Origin: Thermoflexus sp.
Lineage (GTDB): Bacteria > Chloroflexota > Anaerolineae > Thermoflexales > Thermoflexaceae
Direction of reading: 5' to 3'
Assembly: GCA_017743605.1 (NCBI GenBank)
Contig: JAGHYO010000089.1
Span: 1 to 8,343 of the forward strand
DNA: 8,343 nt
Of this stretch, positions 1 through 5,948 are shown one piece after another. The notes beneath the pieces were generated by a model. That model searched no databases, was not told the origin of the DNA, and worked only from the letters and a program-made list of their open reading frames with translations. Position 1 is the stretch's first letter. Every line of letters begins with the position of its first letter. A program made the position numbers and the translations under genes.

Positions 1-130
1 GGGTAGGCTTGTCTCTTTTTGGGGCTCGCATCTCCGTGACGCTCGCTTGACGATTTCTTGCCCGCCGGAGGTGAGCCCGATTTTGTGAAAGGACACATGC
101 GCGCTTGTGTTTGCTTGGGGGAAGAGCAAC
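1..130. other. No gene recognised (left flank)
   Basis: This stretch lies downstream of the stop codon of the propeller remnant (TGA on the minus strand at 131-133). Neither strand shows a convincing coding region, RNA gene or hairpin followed by a T-tract. A plus-strand reading frame that begins here and runs over the pseudogene has a shadow-like, Pro/Ser/Arg-rich composition and was not called. Confidence 0.5.
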
Positions 131-1394
131 TCACACCTTCCGGAACAGAACAGCCCCTTCCTCAACGCGATCCCGAAGGGAGCGGATCCGACGCAATAAC
201 CAGCGATCCGTTAAGGACGCAGGGGACGTTTCCTCCTGTATCGCCTCCTCTAAGTCGCGTTCCACCTCCTGCAGGCGCCTTCGGAGTTTCTCCCGACGAT
301 CCGCCCATTCCCTTTGCAACTGTTCCTGCGCTTCGGGCTTCAAAAACCGAACCCGCACGGGTTCTGGGAAGCCCTGGCCCCACTCCAGGACCTCAAATTC
401 CTCCCAGTGGATCAAAACCGGGAGACCCTCGCTTCCCAGCAGCGCCTCCAGCTCCAACGCTGTCCGCCATGAGATCCCATAGCACCACCCGCTCCACTCG
501 TTCCCTTCTTCCGGATAGAGAGCGAAAAGGCTCGTCCCCATAGATTCTTCCTCGTGTGGTGCGGGATCAAGCTCTTGCCACTTTATCATAGGCACCAGTC
601 GATGAGTGGGGATCCAAGGGGCCATGGCGCCTCCTGGATTCACCTTCCCGGGCTCCACCAAGCGGATGTTCCACTGCCCATCCCAGCACGGACAGAGGGT
701 GAGCGGGAAAGGCTCCCGGGGACTCTAAGCGATTTCCCCCCGAAGTTCACAAACAGATGCCGCCTTTCCTTCCCATCCGCCCAGAGCACCCAGACGCCGT
801 CACACCTCCGATCTGGGGAGGGGATGTGGAGGGCGAGCCAGCGTCCGTTTCAGCTCCATGCGATCCTCAAGGGAGCCAGAGGATCGGGCTCCCGCCACGC
901 ATAGAGCGGCAGCACCTCGGCTTAGCGTGTCTCTGAGTCTGTGATCACGATCGCGGACTGACTATAACCCACCCTTTGGGCGCGCACTGGCCCTGCCAGC
1001 CGGCGGCCGTCCGGCACCCAGGCAGGACCCGACACCGAGACCCGTTGCCGTACATCCCAGCGGGAGGGAAACCCGTCCGGGAGGATCGTGTCTTCCTCCT
1101 AGGCATATCGCGCGGGAACTTCGCCCCACACATACGCCATCGTTCGTCCATGGGGGCTGGGAGCAGCGAGGCCCATCCCGCCCGCTTCCGGATCCGGGAT
1201 CCAGTAATCGGCGCCATCCCGGCGGATCGCTGCGAGGGCGACGCCCGCTGGCAGAGCGCTCCCGGACATCACCTCCAGGATCAGCCACTCCGGCAGGCGC
1301 TGGCCGTCCGGCGCCGCGATCGCCTTGCGCAGTCGTGGAACGGAAGGAACAGCCAGGAGGCCCCAGACTCCAGGTCCAGAAGATTGTAGGGCAC
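131..1394 (-). pseudogene. Decayed PD40/TolB-like beta-propeller protein gene
   Basis: No single frame is open, but translating across frames on the minus strand gives a continuous propeller-like protein. Blade motifs of the 'WSPDGRxLA' type recur: APDGQRL near 1300-1316, SPHGRTMAY near 1130-1158, AWVPDGRRLA at 994-1023, AWS-stop-NGRWLAL at 829-861, and CWDGQWNIRLV at 656-688. The frame carrying most blades has stops TAG 1099-1101, TAA 922-924 and TGA 850-852. A frameshift near 1330-1340 leads in from the segment YNLLDLESG. A second near 718-721, in a run of four G on the plus strand, leads into the final frame, which is open to 131. One added base there would join 'KSLRVP' to 'REPFPLTLCPCW'. 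That last open stretch could be misread as a 176-codon gene starting at TTG 661, but homology-like sequence continues upstream of that TTG. It ends in a charged, probable coiled-coil region. Proteins with such repeats are usually exported or membrane-anchored. The 5' end is missing at the fusion with the kinase remnant. The propeller assignment rests on motif style alone. Confidence 0.72.
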
Positions 1395-2606
1395 TGCTCA
1401 GGTAGCTCGCCCACGCCTCTTTGAGCCATGGACCATGCCCGAGGACGGTCGGCCAGGACTCCGGCAGGTGAATGCGGGCGCTGGTCTCTGTGACCAGCAG
1501 GGTCAGCCGCTCTAGGGCCGCCCCCACAATCGTCCGTATGGTGACCAGCTCGCGAGGGACTGGCGTGTAGCGAACGCTGGCCAGCAGCAGGAGCTCTTCG
1601 ATCATCGGGCGCATTTTCTTTCCCGCCCGGCGGATCCGGCGCATATGTTCTCGGAGCTCTTCTACGGATAGGGTCTCTGGATCCTTCTCCAGGAACTCCG
1701 CTGCCTCTACGATCACACCCAGAGGCTGTTTGAGGTCGTGAGCCACCGTATGGGCAAAGGCCTCCAGGTCCTGGTTGAGCTAGCCCGGCTCCTCCCGATG
1801 CTGCCGCTCCTCCTCCGGCCATTGCGCCTGCTCCAGCACGACGGCCAACGAGTTCGCCGAGGGCATATAAGTCGGAGATGATCCTCACAGAAAAAGCTGG
1901 GCTTGTGGCTGTCCAGCGCTCGCATCCCGATCACCCGGTCCTGAGCGATACGGGGGATCCCCATCCACGATCGGATGGGGGCGTAGGGAGTCTCTCGGAA
2001 GACCGGATGCTCCGCCGGCACGTTCGGGAGGATGAGTGGCCCTCGCTCGAGGACGAATTGGGTGTTCGGGCTGCCCCTAGGGATAGGGAATCGGAAGCCG
2101 AGGGTGGACGACGGGAGGCCGCTCTGACCCATGATCTCCAGATATCCCTCCCGAGACCACCGGACCGAAGCGCTGTCATAGGGAATGAGGGAGTGGAGTT
2201 GCTCCGAGATGCGCTGGAGCATCTCCGTCAGATTGGGGGCCTCCATCAATGCAGTGATGGCCCGCCGAAGGGCGTCTGCTTCCTGCCAGCGGGCTCGGGC
2301 CTCCTTCAGGGAGCGCACTTTGGCGGTCGCCAGGGCGACGATGCGCGCCATGATCTCCCTGCAGGCGATCTCCTCGCCAGTGAACCGGTGAGGGGTATCG
2401 CGTAGGCGATCAGGAGGGCTCCCAATCATGTCCCTCCGGCGATGAGCGCGAGGGCCAGCAAGGATTCGGATGGGGAACTGAGCTGCGACGCGAGGGCTGA
2501 GATGAGGGGTGTAGAACACGTCCTCGATCGTAACTCCGCCTCCGCGCACGGAAGTTCGATCCTCCAGGCGGGATCTCCCTCCCCGAGCTTGGATCCGCCC
2601 GGACAA
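1395..2606 (-). pseudogene. Decayed GAF-GAF-histidine kinase gene, truncated at both ends
   Basis: Minus-strand frames recover a sensor kinase. First comes the end of one GAF domain (DVFYTPHLSPRVAAQFP, then in another frame SLLALALIAGG and LGALLIAYA, then back to TPHRFTGEE). Next is a linker helix and a fairly complete second GAF (ALRRAITALMEAPNL through RVIGMRALDSHKPSFF). Then comes the HisKA segment LNQDLEAFAHTVAHDLKQPL, whose His codon at 1738-1740 would be the phospho-acceptor. The ATPase domain begins (WPTVLGHGPWLKEAWASYL) with the N-box region altered to SSAL, and stops there. Lesions: a one-base insertion near 2465, a TGA at 2426-2428 in the shifted frame, a restoring shift near 2402, another shift near 1866 between EDHLRLI and NSLAVVLEQAQW, and TAG 1780-1782. 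The first GAF lacks its N-terminal half because the reading ends at the tRNA terminator. Multiple frameshifts plus loss of the ATP-binding region make kinase activity very unlikely. No partner response regulator is present in the window. Confidence 0.85.
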
Positions 2607-2639
2607 AAGACCGCGCCCCGGGGTTGCCCCCTGGGGCGC
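2603..2639 (-). terminator. Rho-independent terminator of tRNA-Lys
   Basis: On the minus strand GCGCCCC (2633-2639) pairs perfectly with GGGGCGC (2613-2619), and additional G/C pairing is possible inside the loop. The sequence that follows contains CTTTTGT (2603-2609), a short T-tract. It begins eight bases after the last tRNA base, so it fits as the tRNA terminator. The broken kinase gene begins immediately beyond it. Confidence 0.8.
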
Positions 2640-2646
2640 AGCAAGG

Positions 2647-2719
2647 TGGGCCGTGCAGGACTCGAACCTGCAACCTTGGGATTAAGAGTCCCCTGCTCTA
2701 CCTGTTGAGCTAACGGCCC
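2647..2719 (-). tRNA. tRNA-Lys (anticodon CTT)
   Basis: The minus strand folds as a 73-base cloverleaf. The acceptor stem is GGGCCGT/ACGGCCC, the D stem is GCTC/GAGC with loop AACAGGTA, and the anticodon loop is CTCTTAA (anticodon CTT, reading AAG). The variable loop is AGGTT and the T arm is GCAGG-TTCGAGT-CCTGC. The discriminator is A. The closing anticodon-stem pair 27-43 is G-A, a mismatch; the other four pairs are Watson-Crick. The bases after the discriminator read CCT, so the terminal CCA is not fully encoded and would be added by tRNA nucleotidyltransferase. U36 and A37 make it a predicted t6A37 target of the TsaD complex, whose catalytic gene lies divergently nearby. Confidence 0.96.
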
Positions 2720-2733
2720 ACGTCCACTTCTAA

Positions 2734-2762
2734 AGTATAGCTAGGGCCCCATGGGCTGTCAA
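2734..2762 (-). promoter_or_regulatory. Sigma70-type promoter for tRNA-Lys
   Basis: On the minus strand a perfect -35 TTGACA (2757-2762) is followed after exactly 17 bases by TATACT (2734-2739), five of six matches to TATAAT. The predicted start falls a few bases before the tRNA 5' end at 2719, leaving a very short leader. Such a strong promoter is expected for a stable RNA gene. Confidence 0.88.
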
Positions 2763-2802
2763 GGCGGAGCCGCCCGGGGGGCCTCCGCAGGGAAACGGGA
2801 CC

Positions 2803-2830
2803 TTGAACGGGCGTGAACATCCTCTAAAAT
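2803..2830 (+). promoter_or_regulatory. Probable promoter of the ybaK-like/tsaD operon
   Basis: TTGAAC (2803-2808) and TAAAAT (2825-2830) are separated by 16 bases, close to the housekeeping consensus. They lie 38 bases before the ATG at 2868. The site is divergent from the tRNA-Lys promoter, with about 40 bases between the two -35 boxes. A ribosome binding site GGGGAGG precedes the start codon. Confidence 0.65.
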
Positions 2831-2867
2831 GAGACAGAAAGGTCGAGCCTGACGGGGAGGAAGGTCG

Positions 2868-3389
2868 ATGTCCGGACGGGATCCTCAGGATGTGCAGGCG
2901 TTCCTGGATCGACATCTTCCCGGGACCGCCGTGCGGGTGCTGGAACGGAGCACGGCGACAGCCCCGGAGGCTGCGGCGGCAGTCGGTTGCCCTCTGGGCG
3001 CCATCGTGAAGTCCCTCCTCTTCCTGGCCGATAGGGACCCGCGGCTGGTGCTGGTGGCCGGGGATCGAAAGGCCGATCAGCGCCTCCTGGCGGGCCTGTG
3101 GGGGATCCCCCGAAAGCGCATCCGCATCGCAGACCCCGAGATGGTGCAGCGGGTGACCGGATTCGCCGTAGGCGCAGTGCCTCCCGTCGCCCACGCCACT
3201 CCTCTGCCCGTATGGATCGACGCCTCCCTTGCCCGTTACAAGATCCTGTGGGCCGCCGCGGGAGCCCGCAACGCCCTTTTCCCCATCGCCTTCGCCGACC
3301 TAATCCGGATCACCGACGGGACGGTCGCGGCGTTCACGGTGGAGGATCATCCTGCGGAGCAGGCACCTGATGCGGATCCTGGCCATTGA
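2868..3389 (+). CDS. YbaK/EbsC-family aminoacyl-tRNA deacylase (173 aa)
   Basis: This is a single-domain YbaK/EbsC protein of usual length for the family. Known members hydrolyse wrongly charged tRNAs, for example Cys-tRNA-Pro (YbaK), and so protect translation fidelity in the cytoplasm. The fold is recognised from IVKSLLFLAD (residues 46-55), whose Lys48 corresponds to the conserved catalytic-pocket lysine. Further support is the glycine/proline loop VGAVPPVAH (101-109) followed by LPVWID (113-118), and the C-terminal AGARNALFPIAFADLIRIT. The start at 2868 is chosen for the GGAGG at 2856-2860 and because family similarity begins soon after. The last 20 bases overlap tsaD in a different frame, which suggests translational coupling and a fixed ratio. 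The exact tRNA substrate cannot be told from sequence; ProX-like, YbaK-like and other editing subtypes are possible. Confidence 0.9.
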   Translation: MSGRDPQDVQAFLDRHLPGTAVRVLERSTATAPEAAAAVGCPLGAIVKSLLFLADRDPRLVLVAGDRKADQRLLAGLWGIPRKRIRIADPEMVQRVTGFAVGAVPPVAHATPLPVWIDASLARYKILWAAAGARNALFPIAFADLIRITDGTVAAFTVEDHPAEQAPDADPGH

Positions 3390-4383
3390 GACCTCGTGCG
3401 ATGAGACAGCGGCAGCGGTGGTGGAGGACGGCCGGATCCTGCGCAGCCACGTGGTGGCCTCCCAGGCCGACTTCCACAGCAAATACGGCGGCATCTTCCC
3501 GGAGCTCGCTGCCCGGATGCATGTCGAGGCCATCGTCCCGGTCACCCGCGAGGCCCTCTCCCAGGCCGGCCTCTCGTGGGAAGCCCTGGACGCCATCGCG
3601 GTGACCTATGGGCCCGGCCTGCCGGGCTCGCTGGTGGTCGGGGTGAGCTTCGCCAAAGCCCTGGCCTTCGCCCGTCGCAAACCCCTCATCGCTGTCAACC
3701 ACCTGGAAGGCCACCTCTATGCCCACCGCCTTCGGGTGGAGGGAAACCCCTCGGAAGACCTTCCTACTCCTTTCCTGGCTCTGATCATCTCCGGCGGTCA
3801 CACGGAGCTGATATGGGTCCGTGATCTTCTGGACCACCGTCGGGTGGGCTGGACCATCGATGACGCTGCGGGGGAGGCCTTCGACAAAGTCGCCCGGCTC
3901 CTGGGCCTAGGGTTCCCCGGCGGGCCCGTCATCGAGCGGATCGCCCAGGAAGGGGACCCGAAAGCCTTTCCCTTTCCTGTCTGGCCGAAGGTCGACGATC
4001 CCATGTGGTTCAGCTTCAGCGGCCTGAAGACGGCCGTTCTGCGCGCGGTCGAACGCCTCCAGGGACCGCTCCTCCCGGTGGCCGATTTGGCGGCTTCCTT
4101 CCAGGCGGCGGTGATCGAGCAGCTGGTGACAAAGACGCTGGAAGCCCTGCGCCGCTACGAAGCCCGGGCCATCTTGATCTCCGGCGGGGTCTCCGCCAAC
4201 CGGCTGCTCCGGTCCGAGATGGCCCGCCGCGCCCCCGTACCGGTGGTGGCTCCCCCGCCCTGGCTGTGTACGGATAACGCGGCGATGATCGGTGCCGCTG
4301 CGGAGCTCCACGCCCAGGCCGGACGCTTCGCCTCCCTCAACCTGGAAGTGGGTCCGAATGCGAAGATCGGAGCGGCCGCTTGA
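3370..4383 (+). CDS. tsaD: tRNA N6-adenosine threonylcarbamoyltransferase TsaD (337 aa)
   Basis: TsaD transfers the threonylcarbamoyl group from threonylcarbamoyl-AMP (made by TsaC/Sua5) to A37 of tRNAs that read ANN codons. In bacteria it works with TsaB and TsaE. Length is typical. The ASKHA-type start RILAIETSCDET (2-13) is present. So are the metal-binding His-x3-His (His111 and His115 in NHLEGHLYAH), the GPGLPGSL loop (81-88), SGGHTEL (141-147), DDAAGEAFDKVARLLGL (164-180), FSGLK (216-220), SGGVSAN (271-277) and the third metal ligand Asp302 in CTDNAAM. All key residues look intact. The ATG at 3370 lies inside the preceding deacylase gene, with a modest GGAG at 3356-3359, so coupled translation is likely. 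tsaB and tsaE are not in the window and must lie elsewhere. TsaD is nearly universal in bacteria, so this anchors the block as core genome. Confidence 0.98.
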   Translation: MRILAIETSCDETAAAVVEDGRILRSHVVASQADFHSKYGGIFPELAARMHVEAIVPVTREALSQAGLSWEALDAIAVTYGPGLPGSLVVGVSFAKALAFARRKPLIAVNHLEGHLYAHRLRVEGNPSEDLPTPFLALIISGGHTELIWVRDLLDHRRVGWTIDDAAGEAFDKVARLLGLGFPGGPVIERIAQEGDPKAFPFPVWPKVDDPMWFSFSGLKTAVLRAVERLQGPLLPVADLAASFQAAVIEQLVTKTLEALRRYEARAILISGGVSANRLLRSEMARRAPVPVVAPPPWLCTDNAAMIGAAAELHAQAGRFASLNLEVGPNAKIGAAA

Positions 4384-4466
4384 GCTCGTGGGCGCAGCCA
4401 CTTTGAAGGGCTTTCCCGTCTCCTGGGCAGGGTGATCGCTTTCGGTCCTGAGGTGAAGCGGAGCGT

Positions 4467-4501
4467 CGCAGGGCAACTGCAAGCAGTTGCCCCACTCTGC
4501 G
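4467..4501. repeat. Palindrome/hairpin downstream of tsaD
   Basis: GGGCAACTGC (4471-4480) and GCAGTTGCCC (4483-4492) form a perfect 10-base inverted repeat with only AA between. CGCAG (4467-4471) and CTGCG (4497-4501) can extend it outward imperfectly. No T-tract follows, so it is not a classical terminator for tsaD, though it could act as an RNA-stabilising hairpin or a protein-binding dyad. The surrounding gap 4384-4655 contains no convincing gene; the 67-codon plus-strand frame inside it has no family signal. Confidence 0.6.
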
Positions 4502-4529
4502 AGGGTCGGCGGAGTCGGAAATCCATAGA

Positions 4530-4544
4530 TCCGCCCAGGGCGGA
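4530..4544. repeat. Short perfect inverted repeat in the tsaD-moeA gap
   Basis: TCCGCCC and GGGCGGA flank a single A, a 7-base perfect dyad followed by AAAAC. As RNA it would form a short hairpin with a five-base loop. It lies between the larger palindrome at 4467-4501 and the dyads at 4555-4587. It may be chance in GC-rich DNA, or part of a leader or operator array. Confidence 0.4.
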
Positions 4545-4554
4545 AAACTGGAAA

Positions 4555-4587
4555 GCTCCGGATGCCTTTTCGGAGCCTCCTGCTCCG
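4555..4587. promoter_or_regulatory. Overlapping dyads at the moeA promoter (candidate operator)
   Basis: GCTCCG occurs at 4555-4560 and 4582-4587, with its reverse complement CGGAGC at 4571-4576 between them. The middle copy can pair with either outer copy, giving alternative dyads with spacers of 10 and 5 bases. The outer copies extend as a direct repeat GCTCCGGA. The right-hand dyad (4571-4587) sits where a -35 box would be expected for the TATAAT at 4597. This arrangement fits a regulator site. Function is inference; no known operator consensus was recognised. Confidence 0.4.
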
Positions 4588-4596
4588 GACCCGCGG

Positions 4597-4602
4597 TATA
4601 AT
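4597..4602 (+). promoter_or_regulatory. TATAAT -10 element upstream of moeA
   Basis: A perfect TATAAT lies about 54 bases before the moeA start codon. No TTGACA-like hexamer is present 15-19 bases upstream; that position is occupied by an inverted repeat. No TG extended -10 precedes it either. If used, the promoter would probably depend on an activator. It would drive moeA and plausibly the closely spaced dsbA-like and VKOR genes. Confidence 0.5.
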
Positions 4603-4655
4603 CCTGTAGGAGGCCGGAGGGGACAGGATCCTTAGCGCTGGGGAACACGCAGAAG

Positions 4656-5936
4656 ATGTTTCAGATCCAGGAATGGATATCGGTCCAAGAGGCCCGCCGG
4701 TTGATCCTATCGGAGTGCCATCCGCTGCCGCCGGAATCCGTTCCCCTCTCCCAGGCCCGCGGGCGGGTCGTGGCAGAGGACATCCGGGCAGAAAGGGATC
4801 TGCCTCCTTTCCCGAACTCCGCTATGGACGGCTACGCGGTCCGTGCAGAGGACGTGCGGGCAGCGAGCCGCGATCGACCGGTCCGATTGCAGGTGCGGGG
4901 GGAGGCCGCGGCGGGCCATCCGTTCTCCAGCGCAGTAGAGCCCGGGACAGCAGTGCGCATCGCGACCGGGGCCCCGCTCCCGAACGGAGCGGATGCAGTG
5001 ATCCCAGTGGAGGACACGGATGACGTAGGCGGGCCGGGCCGTCCCCTTCCCCAGGAGATCGCCGTGTTCCAGCCGGCGCAGCCTGGGCAGTGCATCCGCC
5101 CGGCCGGCGAGGATGTGGCCCGGGGGGCGGTAGCGCTGGAGCGGGGGACGATCCTGACCCCGGGGGCCCTGGCCCTTCTGGCCGCCCTGGGACGCCTGGA
5201 GGTGCCTGTTCACCGTCGGCCGCGGGTGGCGGTGCTGGCCATCGGCGACGAGCTGATTGAGCCAGGCCGTCCGCTTCCCTCAGGCTGCATTTACGAAACC
5301 AACCGGACGGCGCTGGCGGCCCAAGCCGCGGAGGCCGGGGCAGAGCCGTTGCTTTTGGGGATCGCCCGGGACGATCCGGAGGATCTACAGCGGTTGCTGG
5401 ATGAAGCGGCCGCCCACTACCCGGATCTCATCATCTCCTCTGCGGGTGCCTCCGTGGGCGCTTACGACTGGGTGAAGGAGATCGTCCGGCGGCGCGGGGA
5501 GCTCCGGCTCTGGAAGGTCCGCATCCGCCCAGGGAAGCCCTTTGCCTTCGGCCACTACTGGGGCATCCCCTTCTTCGGCCTGCCCGGGAACCCAGTCTCC
5601 GCGATGATCACCTTTGAACAGTTCGTCCGGCCGGTCCTGCGCCGAATGAGCGGCTATCCCCGCTGGGAGCGGCCCCGCATCGCGGTGCACCTGGCTGAAC
5701 CGATTTCCAGCGATGGTCGGGAGACATATTTCCGAGCCCACATCTTCTATGAGGATGGCCGGTTCCAGGCCCAACTCAGTGGGTTGCAGGGCTCTCACAT
5801 CTTGAGCGCGATGGCGCGGGCGAACGGCCTGGTCATCCTCCCGGAGGGAGTGCCGGCGCTCCCGGCGGGGGCGACGGCGATGGCAGAGGTGTGGGTGGAC
5901 CTCCAGGATCTAATGGGATTATCTGGAATCTCATAA
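4656..5936 (+). CDS. moeA: Molybdopterin molybdenumtransferase MoeA (426 aa)
   Basis: MoeA inserts molybdate (or tungstate) into adenylylated molybdopterin, the last common step of molybdenum cofactor synthesis, in the cytoplasm. Length is as expected. The N-terminal MoeA domains carry PPFPNSAMDGYAVRAED (50-66), with the conserved Asp58, and RIATGAPLPNGADAVIPVED (101-120). The MoCF-binding domain follows, with VLAIGDELIEPG (193-204), SSAGASVGAYDW (261-272), RPGKPFAFG (291-299) and GLPGNPVSA (308-316). The C-terminal MoeA_C domain runs from about 340 to 417. The usual acidic residue of the SVGxYD loop is Ala269 here, a small departure. The ATG at 4656 gives the expected N-terminus, but the upstream sequence is only weakly Shine-Dalgarno-like. 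No other cofactor gene or molybdoenzyme is in the window. The stop is 12 bases before the next gene. Confidence 0.96.
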   Translation: MFQIQEWISVQEARRLILSECHPLPPESVPLSQARGRVVAEDIRAERDLPPFPNSAMDGYAVRAEDVRAASRDRPVRLQVRGEAAAGHPFSSAVEPGTAVRIATGAPLPNGADAVIPVEDTDDVGGPGRPLPQEIAVFQPAQPGQCIRPAGEDVARGAVALERGTILTPGALALLAALGRLEVPVHRRPRVAVLAIGDELIEPGRPLPSGCIYETNRTALAAQAAEAGAEPLLLGIARDDPEDLQRLLDEAAAHYPDLIISSAGASVGAYDWVKEIVRRRGELRLWKVRIRPGKPFAFGHYWGIPFFGLPGNPVSAMITFEQFVRPVLRRMSGYPRWERPRIAVHLAEPISSDGRETYFRAHIFYEDGRFQAQLSGLQGSHILSAMARANGLVILPEGVPALPAGATAMAEVWVDLQDLMGLSGIS

Positions 5937-5948
5937 GGGGAGGTTTCT

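Noticed and set aside
58..904. Plus-strand open frames at 58-543, 105-482 and 554-904
   Set aside because: They lie antisense to the propeller remnant, are Pro/Ser/Arg-rich and lack motifs or ribosome binding sites.
962..1888. Long 308-codon minus-strand open frame across the pseudogenes
   Set aside because: It is Gly/Arg/Pro-rich with no family pattern. The neighbouring frames carry the kinase and propeller signatures, so this frame is a GC-rich shadow.
131..2606. Treating the left block as recoded genes (stop readthrough or programmed frameshifting)
   Set aside because: All three stop codons and several unrelated frameshift sites occur, and domain ends are missing. This fits neutral decay better than programmed recoding.
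131..2606. Sequencing or assembly error as the cause of all frame breaks
   Set aside because: About 5 kb of adjacent genes are intact, including GC homopolymers, and the block also has missing domain portions. Single errors at one site cannot be excluded without reads.
4432..4635. Small 67-codon gene between tsaD and moeA
   Set aside because: It crosses palindromes and the TATAAT box, has no ribosome binding site and shows no recognisable protein pattern.
4384..4655. Moco-type riboswitch before moeA
   Set aside because: From the visible TATAAT the leader would be only about 47 bases, and I could not match the known Moco RNA core. It is kept only as a possibility for covariation analysis.
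3334..5798. Antisense open frames opposite tsaD and moeA
   Set aside because: They mirror well-recognised genes on the other strand and show only third-position GC effects.
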